From NCBI GenBank assembly GCA_031963445.1, contig JASSUH010000001.1, positions 1,674,001-1,738,000 on the forward strand: a DNA stretch of 64,000 bases. Reading direction: 5' to 3'. Positions 49,279 through 58,144 of the stretch are shown piece after piece; position 1 is the stretch's first letter; each line of letters begins with the position of its first letter. Made by a program: the position numbers and the translations under genes. Source of the stretch: JASSUD01 sp031963445. GTDB lineage: Bacteria; Pseudomonadota; Gammaproteobacteria; Burkholderiales; Burkholderiaceae. Under the pieces are notes generated by a model that did not search any database, was not told the origin of the DNA, and worked only from the letters and a program-made list of their open reading frames with translations.

Positions 49279-50673
49279 ATGGCATTACACAAGAACGACG
49301 ATATCGCTGCAGGCTGCCTGCCTAAAGAACGACTCGCGGCAAACTTCGCCGATATGGCGCCTCCGCTCAGTGCTCACGCGGCGGTTGTCGAGGCCGACCG
49401 CTGCTACTACTGCTACGACGCGCCGTGTGTCAACGCATGCCCAACGAGTATCGACATTCCAGGCTTTATCCGCAAGATTGGCAACGGCAACCTGGTGGGT
49501 GCCGCACGCGACATCCTATCCGCCAATCCGCTTGGCGGCATGTGCGCGCGCGTGTGTCCGACTGAGATTCTGTGCGAAGGCGCTTGTGTACGCAACCACC
49601 AGGACGGGCCCATTGCGATTGGTGCGTTGCAACGGCATGCAACCGATCACCAGATGGCGCGTGAAGCAGTATCGGGTAAACCGCTCTTCGCACGTGCGGC
49701 CGATACTGGGCGGCACGTTGCAGTGGTCGGTGCCGGGCCAGCTGGCCTCTCATGCGCACATACGCTCGCGCTGAATGGACATCGGGTAACGATCTTCGAT
49801 GCACATGACAAGCCGGGCGGACTCAATGAATACGGCATCGCCGCGTATAAAACCGTCGACGATTTCGCGCAGCGTGAAGTGCAATGGCTGCTATCAATCG
49901 GCGGCATCGAGCTGCGCTCCCGGTACCAGCTCGGTCGCGACGTCTCGCTTACGCAGTTGCGTGAACAGTTTGACGCCGTGTTCCTCGGCATCGGGTTGGG
50001 TGGCATCAATGCGCTGCGAGCCGACGGCGAAACGTTTGCCGGTGTGCTGAACGCAGTCGACTTCATCGCCCAGCTACGTCAAAGCGACGACCTCAGCACG
50101 TTGCCGGTCGGACAGTACGTGGTTGTGATCGGTGGTGGTAACACCGCGATCGATGCCGCCGTACAAAGCATCAAACTTGGCGCGCGACAGGTCACGATGG
50201 TCTACCGGCGCGGCGTGGCGCAGATGAGCGCGACATGGGCGGAACGTGACTTCGCCCGAAAACAAGGCGTGGTGCTGCGCGAATGGGCCAGGCCGCTGCG
50301 CATCATTGGCATGCCGCATGCCGGCAGTGGCGACGCGCAGGCGAGCGCAGTGCAGTTCGAGACTACACGGCTGGATGCCGAAGGCCGACTCGAAGGGACC
50401 GGCGAGATATTTTGCATCAAAGCGGACGTTGTGCTAAAGGCAATAGGCCAGACACTCGTATCCGATGGCATCGACGCACAACTGCTGACACTCGACGGCA
50501 CACGGATCGCGGTGGACGCCGATGGTGCCACGTCGCTGCCTGACGTTTGGGCAGGCGGCGACTGCACTAACCATCAGGCGCTCGATTTAACCGTGCAGGC
50601 CGTGCAGGACGGAAAGCTCGCCGCGCACGCGATCATCCGGCAGTTCGCCTGCACTGTGGCCAAAGCCGTATAA
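49279..50673 (+). CDS. preT: dihydropyrimidine dehydrogenase (NAD+) subunit PreT
   Basis: 464 residues from the ATG at 49279, which has AAAGGAGCTC before it. The N-terminal Fe-S domain has the cysteines YCYDAPCVNACPTSIDI and MCARVCPTEILCEGACV. Two Rossmann sites follow: VVGAGPAGLSCAHTLALNG for FAD and VVIGGGNTAIDAAVQSIKLG for NAD(P), and the late GGDCTNHQ completes the FAD fold. PreT passes electrons from NADH to PreA, which reduces uracil and thymine. PreA follows 65 bases downstream. High GC and Burkholderia-like codon use set it apart from the AT-rich flanks. Downstream hydantoinase-type genes of the usual catabolic cluster are absent here. Confidence 0.95.
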   Translation: MALHKNDDIAAGCLPKERLAANFADMAPPLSAHAAVVEADRCYYCYDAPCVNACPTSIDIPGFIRKIGNGNLVGAARDILSANPLGGMCARVCPTEILCEGACVRNHQDGPIAIGALQRHATDHQMAREAVSGKPLFARAADTGRHVAVVGAGPAGLSCAHTLALNGHRVTIFDAHDKPGGLNEYGIAAYKTVDDFAQREVQWLLSIGGIELRSRYQLGRDVSLTQLREQFDAVFLGIGLGGINALRADGETFAGVLNAVDFIAQLRQSDDLSTLPVGQYVVVIGGGNTAIDAAVQSIKLGARQVTMVYRRGVAQMSATWAERDFARKQGVVLREWARPLRIIGMPHAGSGDAQASAVQFETTRLDAEGRLEGTGEIFCIKADVVLKAIGQTLVSDGIDAQLLTLDGTRIAVDADGATSLPDVWAGGDCTNHQALDLTVQAVQDGKLAAHAIIRQFACTVAKAV

Positions 50674-50738
50674 CAGAGCACAACGTTGCGTATCCAATTG
50701 CAATTCCACATTGTCATCAGAAAACTGGAGGGCCGATC

Positions 50739-52043
50739 ATGCCTGACCTTCGCTGCACAATAGCTGGTATCACGTCGCCGAACCCGTTTTGGCTCGCGTC
50801 CGCGCCACCTACCGATAAGGCCTACAATGTCAATCGCGCATTCGAGGCTGGCTGGGGCGGCGTGGTCTGGAAAACACTCGGCCTCGACCCACATGTGGTC
50901 AACGTAAGCTCGCGATACGGCGCGACAACGTACAACGGCCAGCGCATCGCGGGATTTAACAATATCGAGTTGATCACCGACCGACCACTTGACGTGAACC
51001 TGCGTGAAATTGCCCAGGTCAAGCGCGACTGGCCGGATCGTGCATTGATCGTCTCGCTGATGGTGCCATGCGACGAATACGCATGGAAATCGATCTTATC
51101 CCAGGTCGAGGATACCGGCGCCGATGCGGTCGAGCTCAATTTCGGCTGTCCGCACGGGATGAGCGAACGCAATATGGGCGCAGCGGTTGGCCAAGTGCCC
51201 GAATACGTCGAGATGATCACGCGCTGGGTCAAGCAAGCAAGCAGGTTGCCGTGCCTCGTCAAGCTGACGCCAAACATTACCGACATCCGGCTCGGCGCAC
51301 GTGCCGCATATGCAGGGGGTGCCGACGGCGTATCGCTGATCAATACGATCAACTCGATTATTGCAGTCGACTTGGACCAGATGGCGCCAGAGCCAACCGT
51401 TGACGGCAAAGGCACGCACGGCGGCTACTGCGGACCGGCAGTCAAGCCCATCGCATTGCATATGGTGGCTGAAATCGCGCGTGATGCAAAGACGCCTGGG
51501 TTGCCGATCTCCGGTATCGGCGGCATCTCGAACTGGCGCGACGCGGCTGAGTTCATCGTACTCGGCGCTGGCAGCGTACAGGTATGCACGGCGGCTATGC
51601 ACTATGGCTTTCGGATCGTCAACGACATGATCGACGGTTTGTCGAATTGGATGGACGACAAAGGCTTCGTAACCCTCGATGCTTTATGTGGCCGCGCGGT
51701 GCCTAATGTCACCGACTGGAAGTACTTGAATCTGCAATACGATATCAAGGCGCGTATCGATCAATCGCGATGCATTCAATGCGGACTGTGCCATCTTGCA
51801 TGTGAAGACACTTCCCACCAAGCGATTACAGCGAGTCGCGATGGTAAGCGTTATTTCGAGGTGGTCGACGAAAACTGCATCGGGTGCAATTTATGCATGC
51901 ATGTGTGTCCAGTCGATCAATGCATCACGATGGAGCGCGTTGACGCTGGCGGCTACGCGAACTGGACCACGCATCCGAACAACCCAGCATGCCAGACCGA
52001 GCCGCAAGCCATGTACGGAGTCGTCTCAGAAAACAGAAAATAA
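50739..52043 (+). CDS. preA: dihydropyrimidine dehydrogenase (NAD+) subunit PreA
   Basis: 434 residues after GGAGGGCCGATC, a strong ribosome site. The N-terminal about 330 residues are a dihydroorotate-dehydrogenase-type FMN barrel (CTIAGITSPNPFWLASAPPT, ELNFGCPHGMSERNMGAAVG, LPISGIGGISNWRDAAEF). The C-terminus has two 4Fe-4S clusters (CIQCGLCHLAC and CIGCNLCMHVCPVDQC). The catalytic Cys is in the loop NFGCPHGM. It reduces uracil and thymine to dihydro forms with electrons from PreT. Intact; the pair could still work, giving pyrimidine degradation or NADH-linked redox balance. Confidence 0.96.
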   Translation: MPDLRCTIAGITSPNPFWLASAPPTDKAYNVNRAFEAGWGGVVWKTLGLDPHVVNVSSRYGATTYNGQRIAGFNNIELITDRPLDVNLREIAQVKRDWPDRALIVSLMVPCDEYAWKSILSQVEDTGADAVELNFGCPHGMSERNMGAAVGQVPEYVEMITRWVKQASRLPCLVKLTPNITDIRLGARAAYAGGADGVSLINTINSIIAVDLDQMAPEPTVDGKGTHGGYCGPAVKPIALHMVAEIARDAKTPGLPISGIGGISNWRDAAEFIVLGAGSVQVCTAAMHYGFRIVNDMIDGLSNWMDDKGFVTLDALCGRAVPNVTDWKYLNLQYDIKARIDQSRCIQCGLCHLACEDTSHQAITASRDGKRYFEVVDENCIGCNLCMHVCPVDQCITMERVDAGGYANWTTHPNNPACQTEPQAMYGVVSENRK

Positions 52044-52644
52044 AGCATGTTAAGCTGGTTGTAAGGGGCACAGTAACCTAAACTTTCTTATGCCGACCTT
52101 GGCTCTCGGCTAGACCAGAGGTAGGTGAAATTCTAACCGTTCTAAGATTGACCTTGTTCAAATCAACCTCGGCAGTCAGAATTCCCCGATGCGATCTGCT
52201 AGCCATTAGGAGAATACGCTACGCAAGTAACACCATCCCACATATCTTTGCTTAGAGCATTTTCATAAAATTTAATTACAATCAAAGCAGAAGTAAGGTC
52301 GTGTATTAGGTGTAAATGCAGGAGGGATGAAAAGGGGATGAGTACGAAGACCTATTCAGAGGATTTGCGTGAGCGTGTAGTACTTAGTGTAATTAGCCTT
52401 GTATCTAAGTTCTGTGGTGGCTAGCAAATACTAACTTTGTGAGTTCATGATAAGGCTTCGGTAATGCTTGCATTCATAGTGTAAGCAGTGAAATTTTGCG
52501 AGATCCAAAACCTTCTAATATTATCGATTTGGTCTACGGTAATACGGGGCTTTGGAAGTACTTTCGAGCAGAAAAATATTAGACGCTCAAGCCAAAAAAC
52601 CCTTTTAAATTCATATGATTACGGTATTTTTCAGCACTGCTTTT
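52044..52644. other. island tail without supported genes
   Basis: Contains an IS630 scrap at 52338-52424 and a minus stretch near 52080-52205 (MASRSHRGILTAEVDLNKV) that faintly recalls the C-terminus of a carbon-nitrogen hydrolase; a real remnant of the next pyrimidine-pathway gene is possible but not shown. Confidence 0.4.
52338..52424 (+). mobile_element. IS630-type transposase N-terminal scrap
   Basis: The frame MSTKTYSEDLRERVVLSV begins like many IS630 transposases (a short helix-turn-helix head) and stops after 28 codons. Confidence 0.6.
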
Positions 52645-52826
52645 GGATCAGAAGGTCGCATGTTCGAATCATGTCGCCCCGACCAATAAACACCAGGGTT
52701 TCAGCCAAATGGCGGCTGAACCTTCTAATAAGAATATTAGAAGGTTCTTCTAATACTCCCTGCATTTTCTCCGCAAAAAGCTCGAAATGAACCTCAGCAA
52801 TGAGAGCTTTATTTCGTTCCATTTTC
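52645..52826 (+). repeat. 182-bp direct repeat, right copy (partial tRNA-Pro)
   Basis: Nearly identical to 47572-47753. It starts with the tRNA-Pro 3' half (about 41 bases) without the 5' half, so it is not a working tRNA. With the left copy it brackets about 4.9 kb. Confidence 0.85.
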
Positions 52827-53175
52827 ATTACTTGCTATATCAAATTTGGTATAGGTACAGCCTGTCAACATCGTCCTACACAACAGCCAAAATAGTCGCT
52901 ATGCGTCGCTTACTAATCTGGACTAGCACGTTGCTGCTCCTGTGAATTTCAAAATACAGATCATTGGATTTTTTGAAAAAAAGATTTTTACAGCTTACTT
53001 TTCTTTTTCTTCTCGACTTGCCTGATGTGCGGACTGATAAAGACGGCAGAATAAAACCGAAAATCTCAAAACCGAAATGCTGATTTGAGTTAGAAATAAG
53101 TATGGACTATGTGATAGACAAAGCTGTTGCGGAGCGCTCCTTTCAGCTTTTTCAGCATATGCGCTGGCACTTAAA
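52827..53175. other. intergenic, no gene seen
   Basis: Sequence after the right repeat copy, weakly similar at first to the region after the left copy. No gene or RNA recognised. Confidence 0.4.
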
Positions 53176-53430
53176 ATGGTTAAGGTCGGCTACCTCGTTC
53201 CGATGAACGACTTACTCTGCCAGTCGTTCCATCTCATCGTTGGTGAGGCCTAGGCAGCTATTCGCGATAAGGTCAGTGAGCTGATAGTGAGTGATGTTGC
53301 GATGCTATGTGCCGCAGAGGTTAAAGAGCACTTTATGGACAGTATTAGCGAAGCGCGGCGGCAAAATGGCTATGTGCATACACTTTTCACGCTCGTCAAA
53401 AGTACGCTAAACGAAAATGCTGTTTGCTAA
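53176..53430 (+). pseudogene. unknown protein broken by an in-frame TAG
   Basis: From the ATG at 53176 the frame reads MVKVGYLVPMNDLLCQSFHL, meets TAG and continues in frame (VSELIVSDVAMLCAAEVKEH, then YVHTLFTLVKSTLNENAVC) to TAA at 53428-53430. The continuity suggests one nonsense change in an about 85-residue protein or fragment. Family unknown. Confidence 0.4.
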
Positions 53431-53456
53431 TCAAGAAAGCATGTATTCCTGCGACT

Positions 53457-54722
53457 TCACATGCGAGGGCGAGGCGGCTTTCGCTTATCGCTCATTTTGC
53501 ATTTCGTTGGCTCGGCGGCTAGCAAGCATGCAGCTTGTGCTTCAACACGAACGTATTGTCGACACAAAGCAATATCAGCTTCTGATACACCGGCTGCCAT
53601 AAAGTGTTCCGGCCAACGCATGAGCACCGCCACCATCCGATTCACTTCGCTAACGGCCTCATCTGTTGTCAACATAAAGCGTCCGCAATCAGAAAGAACA
53701 TTCTTGATCGACGGCTCATGCGCTAATTTGCCAACCCGTAACTGCTGATAGCCAACGCCTTGTAGCTGGGGCTGTATATCATACGCAGGCGCGAGCTTCC
53801 AGCCATTCCCGTCGCGAAGAAACGCATGGTTTTTCTCATGATCGTCGGTGTTTTCCATTAGCACATTGAACGTCATGCGCAAAAAAATCTGGCGGCAATC
53901 TTCACGCGACGTGCTTGAAAACTTTCGCGCCGTATCCGCGAGATCAGAATAGGCCATGTCGTCAGTGCTGACGCCCTGTGCGATCAAGAGTGTACGAGCG
54001 CTTGCAAAGTGATGGCGCGCGCCATTCAGATCGCGATCAAAGCGCTCAACAAGCAGAATGTTTTTTCCTCGTACTGGCACCAATCGCGACTCAGGAACCG
54101 AAATGCCGCATACCCGCGCTATTTGAAGTGAAGCGTGTTCGAGGGTGCACATATCTACCATATCATCTTCCGCAGGAAACTTGGCAATCCAGCGCCGCCC
54201 CTCTTCTTGAATAATGGCTTTAGGTCGAGCGCCGCCCGCAGAGGAGCCTGGTCGCAAGAGTCGTCGCATTTCGTCATCAATCGACATTCGATGTTCGACT
54301 GCATGTGCTGCGCGCAACAAATCTGCCAGATCCGTCGCGTGAAAAACCTGCTCCTTTGCTACGATATAGCTATTGGGCGACATAGAGAAACCGAGTGCTC
54401 CAATTCGGTCTTCGCCGGCAACGGCTAAATAATCAATCGGCGCACGGCGTGGCAGTTGGAAAATTTTGTCAATGATCTTGTGGCCCCACCGATCAGGTCC
54501 TGCGTCTTCAAAGATGGGGGCCAGATCAAGTCCATTTGGCGGCTCAAACTGCCCCGTTTTAAGCGGTAAGTCTGGCGAGAGGGCGAATGAATCCGAGCGT
54601 GCTAGCCATACGTTTGCATAGGAGAACAAGCACCGCCGACCGCCGATTAAATCAAGCGTACCGCACGGCACAGGTTCGAGGGCGCTAGGCGGATAAATCC
54701 AGACGTACAGTTCATGGTTCAT
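53457..54722 (-). CDS. hipA: HipA-type toxin kinase
   Basis: 421 residues, full HipA layout. An N-terminal subdomain with GTLDLIGGRRCLFSYA and SPDLPLKTGQFEPPNG, a glycine loop with SSAGGARPKAI and IAKFPAEDD near 185-205, VERFDRD near 230, then the kinase core NTDDHEKNHAFLRDG near 296-310 and PAYDIQP near 318. HipA phosphorylates glutamyl-tRNA synthetase in E. coli and blocks growth when unopposed. The ATG lies inside the stop of the preceding HipB-like gene (ATGA). No missing catalytic residue was seen, so the toxin is probably active. Confidence 0.92.
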   Translation of the reverse strand: MNHELYVWIYPPSALEPVPCGTLDLIGGRRCLFSYANVWLARSDSFALSPDLPLKTGQFEPPNGLDLAPIFEDAGPDRWGHKIIDKIFQLPRRAPIDYLAVAGEDRIGALGFSMSPNSYIVAKEQVFHATDLADLLRAAHAVEHRMSIDDEMRRLLRPGSSAGGARPKAIIQEEGRRWIAKFPAEDDMVDMCTLEHASLQIARVCGISVPESRLVPVRGKNILLVERFDRDLNGARHHFASARTLLIAQGVSTDDMAYSDLADTARKFSSTSREDCRQIFLRMTFNVLMENTDDHEKNHAFLRDGNGWKLAPAYDIQPQLQGVGYQQLRVGKLAHEPSIKNVLSDCGRFMLTTDEAVSEVNRMVAVLMRWPEHFMAAGVSEADIALCRQYVRVEAQAACLLAAEPTKCKMSDKRKPPRPRM

Positions 54723-55042
54723 CGTGATGATTTTTTTTGCTGGGTGCGTAGATTGCGCAGATCAAGCAGCAAGGCCGTCTCATCACTCATCGGATTAGCA
54801 ATTTCAGCAAGAAACTGTATTCGCCCAATCAGCCATAAGGCCATTGCATAGACTGAAATGGAGACGGTCGGATCGCCTCGCTCCATCTTACGCAGGGTAG
54901 GCACTGACACTTGCATGCGTTCAGCAAAGGAAAGCAGGGTTTCTTTGCGGCGCTTTCGAGCGATATGGAGATGCTCTCCCAGTGTGATAAGTGCACGCTC
55001 CACTGGGGTGGGGAGCATGTTAGCGGCATTGGATCTTCTTGG
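54719..55042 (-). CDS. hipB: HipB-type antitoxin, XRE helix-turn-helix
   Basis: 107 residues from the ATG at 55040-55042 (MPRRSNAANMLPTP); a longer frame of 120 residues starts in the IS-like flank. An HTH of the Cro/C1 class lies at about residues 17-70 (GEHLHIARKRRKETLLSFAE, then VSVPTLRKMERGDPTVSI). The C-terminal 35 residues are helical and end in a basic tail (RTQQKKSSR) that overlaps the HipA start by 4 bases. It should bind its own promoter and inhibit HipA. The pair is complete and coupled. Confidence 0.87.
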   Translation of the reverse strand, partial: PRRSNAANMLPTPVERALITLGEHLHIARKRRKETLLSFAERMQVSVPTLRKMERGDPTVSISVYAMALWLIGRIQFLAEIANPMSDETALLLDLRNLRTQQKKSSR

Positions 55043-55162
55043 CATGGAAATAATAGTGCATGTTTGTATATAAAATAGCAACTATTATTCTCTTTTTTAA
55101 GAAACTGTTCACAATGATAGCGATCGTACGGAAGGGGTAGACTGTCACCTTCTGGTTGTTTC

Positions 55163-55262
55163 TCAATCATGGCTCCCCCCATTCGCATGCACATCATTGG
55201 GTGTCTCGTAAGCAAGCGACTGATGGGGTCGCTCGTTGTTGTAAAAGGCAAAGATGTGGCTT
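55163..55262 (-). mobile_element. IS3-family transposase, last 33 codons
   Basis: The minus frame reads IFAFYNNERPHQSLAYETPN and ends VHANGGSHD before TGA, the characteristic C-terminus of an IS3 OrfB. The rest is missing or disrupted. Confidence 0.8.
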
Positions 55263-55413
55263 GGCATTCAAGCCGATTACGATTGATGGCAAGCATCGCA
55301 ACATTCTCGACCATGCATCAAACCATTTTTTAGCGCTTTATGCTCTTAGGTTTAATTCCAGGGAATAACAATTATTTAGACTGGCTGGATAGTTCATTTT
55401 GTGTTGAGTTTTT
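55263..55413. other. spacer between IS3 scrap and AbiEi pseudogene
   Basis: No gene recognised; ends with the likely promoter of the AbiEi remnant. Confidence 0.4.
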
Positions 55414-55955
55414 ATGCTTATTCGTGAATTAATCACCGCCGTAGATCGCTGGGATAAAGCAGGGATTTGGGCGTTTTCCCTGAAAATCCTGCAGCTCCTC
55501 TTTCCAGAAGACAGCCGAACCATGCTTAAGGCAATTAGCTCGACATCAGCAAGCAGGAGTGATCGAGCGCGTCGCACGAGGACTATATGTGAATCCTTAA
55601 AGCACGCTGCTTGCCGGGCGACTTGCTGAGCGCTTTAGTACCCTTCCTGCGTCCTTAGGACTTCAACTATCTCAGCCTGAAATCGGCATTATCAGAGGCC
55701 GGTTGGATATCTCAAACTCCTTCTCGACTTACACTAATGACGACGGGACGTAGCCAGACTTTCATCACCCCGTATGGAACCATAGAATTTGTCCATACGA
55801 TGCAGGCAGAAGGCAAGCTGCGCAGCGAAATAAGGTTCGATCCACAACGCAATTTGGCAGTCGCTACGCTAAATCGCGCTTTGCGTGATCTGCAGCGTGT
55901 GGGTCGAGATCTCGATTTAGTCATCGATCAGGAGCACACCGATCTTATGGTTTAA
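55414..55955 (+). pseudogene. AbiEi-type (type IV) antitoxin, frameshifted
   Basis: Three frames give one family order. From the ATG at 55414: DRWDKAGIWAFSLKILQLLF and EDSRTMLKAIS. In a second frame: QQAGVIERVARGLYVNP. In a third: SALSEAGWISQTPSRLTL and MTTGRSQTFITPYGTIEFVH, then LNRALRDLQRVGRDLDLVID to TAA. That is the winged-helix head and the C-terminal domain of AbiEi antitoxins. At least two frameshifts and a stop break it. AbiEi normally represses and neutralises a nucleotidyltransferase toxin, AbiEii; no such gene follows. Confidence 0.7.
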
Positions 55956-56215
55956 ACGCGGAAATTAAAGCGCCCAAGGCAAAGGATCCGGACGACTGGA
56001 AGCCCATGAGCACCGTGGGGCACCGTGGGCCAGGGCGTGAAAGAGATTCGGATTCGAGATGCAGCCGGGTCATTCCGAGTCATTTACGTTGCCAAGTTCA
56101 CCGATGCCGTCATGTGCTTCACTGCTTCCAAAAGAAGACTGAGAAGACTAGTAAGGCCGATCTGGATTTGGCTGCCAAGCGTTACCGCGATTTGTTGAAG
56201 GAGTTAGACCAATGA
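55930..56215 (+). pseudogene. HigB-like (Gp49/RelE type) toxin, broken
   Basis: Frames read KAPKAKDPDDWKPMSTVG, then (after a tandem duplication of CACCGTGGG-type sequence near 56010-56030) VKEIRIRDAAGSFRVIYVAK, then, after another shift, VLHCFQKKTEKTSKADLDLA and RYRDLLKELDQ. This is the phage-derived Gp49/HigB-type RNase fold. The 5' part is missing too. The stop overlaps the start of the intact antitoxin gene (ATGA), the usual HigBA layout. Confidence 0.7.
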
Positions 56216-56520
56216 GCAACCAACGATTTGCTAGCGTCTGGGAAGACCTCGAGGATACCCCGGAAGAATCGGAAAATATGAAACTGCGCTCTGTCCTAAT
56301 GACGGCGCTGAAAAACCATCTCACTCGTACCGAAATGGGCCAGGTACAAGCTGCCAAGCTCTTTGGCGTGACTCAGCCACGTATTTCTGACCTGATGCGC
56401 GGCAGGATTAATCTGTTTGGCTCGGATGCACTGGTGAACATGGCAACAGTGGCCGGCCTGCGCATCGAAATGCGAGTGCTTGAGGCTGCATGGCGGAGCC
56501 AGCAGAATGGATGGGACTGA
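56212..56520 (+). CDS. HigA-type antitoxin, XRE family
   Basis: 102 residues, ATG overlapping the toxin's stop. The product has a helix-turn-helix at about 40-85 (GQVQAAKLFGVTQPRISDLM, then LFGSDALVNMATVAGLRIEM). This is the HigA2-type antitoxin associated with Gp49-type toxins, which represses its operon. The toxin gene before it is broken, so the antitoxin is an orphan and may have another regulatory role. A hairpin (CGGCAGATTATCTGCCG) follows its stop and probably ends the transcript. Confidence 0.85.
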   Translation: MSNQRFASVWEDLEDTPEESENMKLRSVLMTALKNHLTRTEMGQVQAAKLFGVTQPRISDLMRGRINLFGSDALVNMATVAGLRIEMRVLEAAWRSQQNGWD

Positions 56521-56552
56521 CAAAGGTGGAGTAGCGGACAGACTAGGTAGCC

Positions 56553-56569
56553 CGGCAGATTATCTGCCG
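56553..56569 (+). terminator. hairpin after the HigA-type gene
   Basis: Perfect 7-bp arms (CGGCAGA / TCTGCCG) around TTA. Short, with no strong T-run, so its function as a terminator is tentative. Confidence 0.5.
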
Positions 56570-56644
56570 AGTACAAGCCTATCATCTCAAATAAAACTCT
56601 CAAAAAATTAAAGAAGACGCTCAATTTTTAGTTTTGAGAGTAGA

Positions 56645-58144
56645 TCACTTCGAGGAACTGGCGCTCCCCCCTAAACTAGGCTCGATGGGAACATAATTCA
56701 AATAGGCGTCTCTTCGCGATTGCTCTATTATTCTTTGCGATAGATTTTTATCTACTATTCGTCGAAGCTCAAATGATATGCCATTTATAATAGCAATTTC
56801 CCATGCGTTCAACTTATTATCTTCCCCCGTTGTTATCAATATGTTTTTATTTTCAGGCCAGTAAATAGAATGGATAGTTCCAGGGGGTATATTTTTTATT
56901 TTTTTATGTATCCCTAACTCATTTGAGAAAAGAATAAGCTGATCCCCCCCTTCAAGCACAGCAAACCATCTTTCATCTCGTGAAAAATCAAAATCGACTA
57001 TTTTCTTTGAATCTATTTTAAATTGCGAGATAATTTCAGGATGTTCCCCTGTAGAATAAATTTGTATTTGATTGGCGTTATTCTTATCAAAATTAGCTAA
57101 TGCCAGCCATTTTCCGCTTGAAAAAGGAAGGATATTAGTAATAGGCGTATCAGAAATGATAGCTATACCTTCAGAAGCACCCGTTTGTATATCCCATTTT
57201 CTGATCGCTTTTCCTTCTTCAACCGCAAATAAATATTTTTGATTCCCTGATAACGCGATACAAGATACCTTGCTACTCTCAATATTAATTTTAATCTTTG
57301 AGGTGGCAGCATTGGTCTCCAGTGATAAAAGTTCAATTTCTAATCTATTGCTATTTTCTTCAATCAATCGATTTTGCCTTTGCAATATTTCATCAAATCC
57401 TTTATTGAAAGCTCGTTTGGTATACAAATCCACTGCTATTGTCGCAGCACCCATACCAAATTTCGTTACGAGTGCGGTAGATAACACCACCGGCCCTGCC
57501 GCAAAGACCAACGGTACTGCTGCCGAAGCTACCGAAACTGCCGCCGCGGTGTGCACTGCTGTTCTCAGCATCCTCATGTACGATAGGTAGGTGTCCCCCA
57601 TTGACTGAAATCGGGGCAATCTTTTTTGCACCTCGCACAAGGTTCTCCGCTGCTCTTGTGTATATTCATATTGCTTTGGCAAAATAAATAGATGTTGGCT
57701 ATCTGCAGAAAAGGTGAATTTCTTATCACCTCTCTGTACGAATCGGATATCAGATCCTTCCATACTAGTTACAACTGATCTGTAGGCAATTTTCCCATCC
57801 TCAGCCTGCCAAGCTAGCCATTTGCTATCAGATGAAAATACGATCCGCCCATTATCAACTGTTTTTCCTATTTCCCATAAAGCGCCTCCTTCTCCTGCAG
57901 GTCCCATCCACAGCATCTGATCCGAATCGCATGAAATACGCCATTTGCCATCAGGCGAAAACAGCTTCTTTTCTATAGCGCTACTAGCATCACTTAACGC
58001 AGTCAAATACGAATCGGGGTTGGAAATAGAACTGCTACCAGTTTCTGGGTGCACGTTTTGGCTGAATTCCGCTCTTAGCTGCGCAGTTCGGCTAGATTCT
58101 CCTGCTTGTACATGCGGCGAGTAATTACCTATACCACCTAACAT
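56645..58144 (-). CDS. split WD40-like beta-propeller with a central membrane hairpin
   Basis: 499 residues after AGGAGAAGCAA, a good ribosome site. Residues 40-150 have propeller-like blades (LFSPDGKWRISCDSDQ, VFSSDSKWLAWQAEDGKI, FTFSADSQHLFIL). Residues about 190-235 form a hydrophobic hairpin (TAAAVSVASAAVPLVFAAGP, then VLSTALVTKFGMGAA). A helical region follows, then more blades from about 300 (ALSGNQKYLFAVEEGKAIRK, DFSRDERWFAVLEGG, ILITTGEDNKLNAWE). The end is Ser/Gly-rich (SLGGSASSSK) like other effector candidates here. Interrupting a propeller with a membrane hairpin is unusual. No known family; putative membrane-inserted effector. Confidence 0.7.
   Translation of the reverse strand: MLGGIGNYSPHVQAGESSRTAQLRAEFSQNVHPETGSSSISNPDSYLTALSDASSAIEKKLFSPDGKWRISCDSDQMLWMGPAGEGGALWEIGKTVDNGRIVFSSDSKWLAWQAEDGKIAYRSVVTSMEGSDIRFVQRGDKKFTFSADSQHLFILPKQYEYTQEQRRTLCEVQKRLPRFQSMGDTYLSYMRMLRTAVHTAAAVSVASAAVPLVFAAGPVVLSTALVTKFGMGAATIAVDLYTKRAFNKGFDEILQRQNRLIEENSNRLEIELLSLETNAATSKIKINIESSKVSCIALSGNQKYLFAVEEGKAIRKWDIQTGASEGIAIISDTPITNILPFSSGKWLALANFDKNNANQIQIYSTGEHPEIISQFKIDSKKIVDFDFSRDERWFAVLEGGDQLILFSNELGIHKKIKNIPPGTIHSIYWPENKNILITTGEDNKLNAWEIAIINGISFELRRIVDKNLSQRIIEQSRRDAYLNYVPIEPSLGGSASSSK

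Noticed and set aside
49413..51602. Several long minus-strand frames opposite preT and preA
   Set aside because: Products are Arg- and Ala-rich shadows typical of GC-rich coding DNA, and lie opposite complete enzymes.
47536..52826. The tRNA-Pro repeats as proof of a complete integrative element
   Set aside because: No integrase, excision or transfer gene is seen between the repeats, so only an integration-derived or recombination-derived island is claimed.
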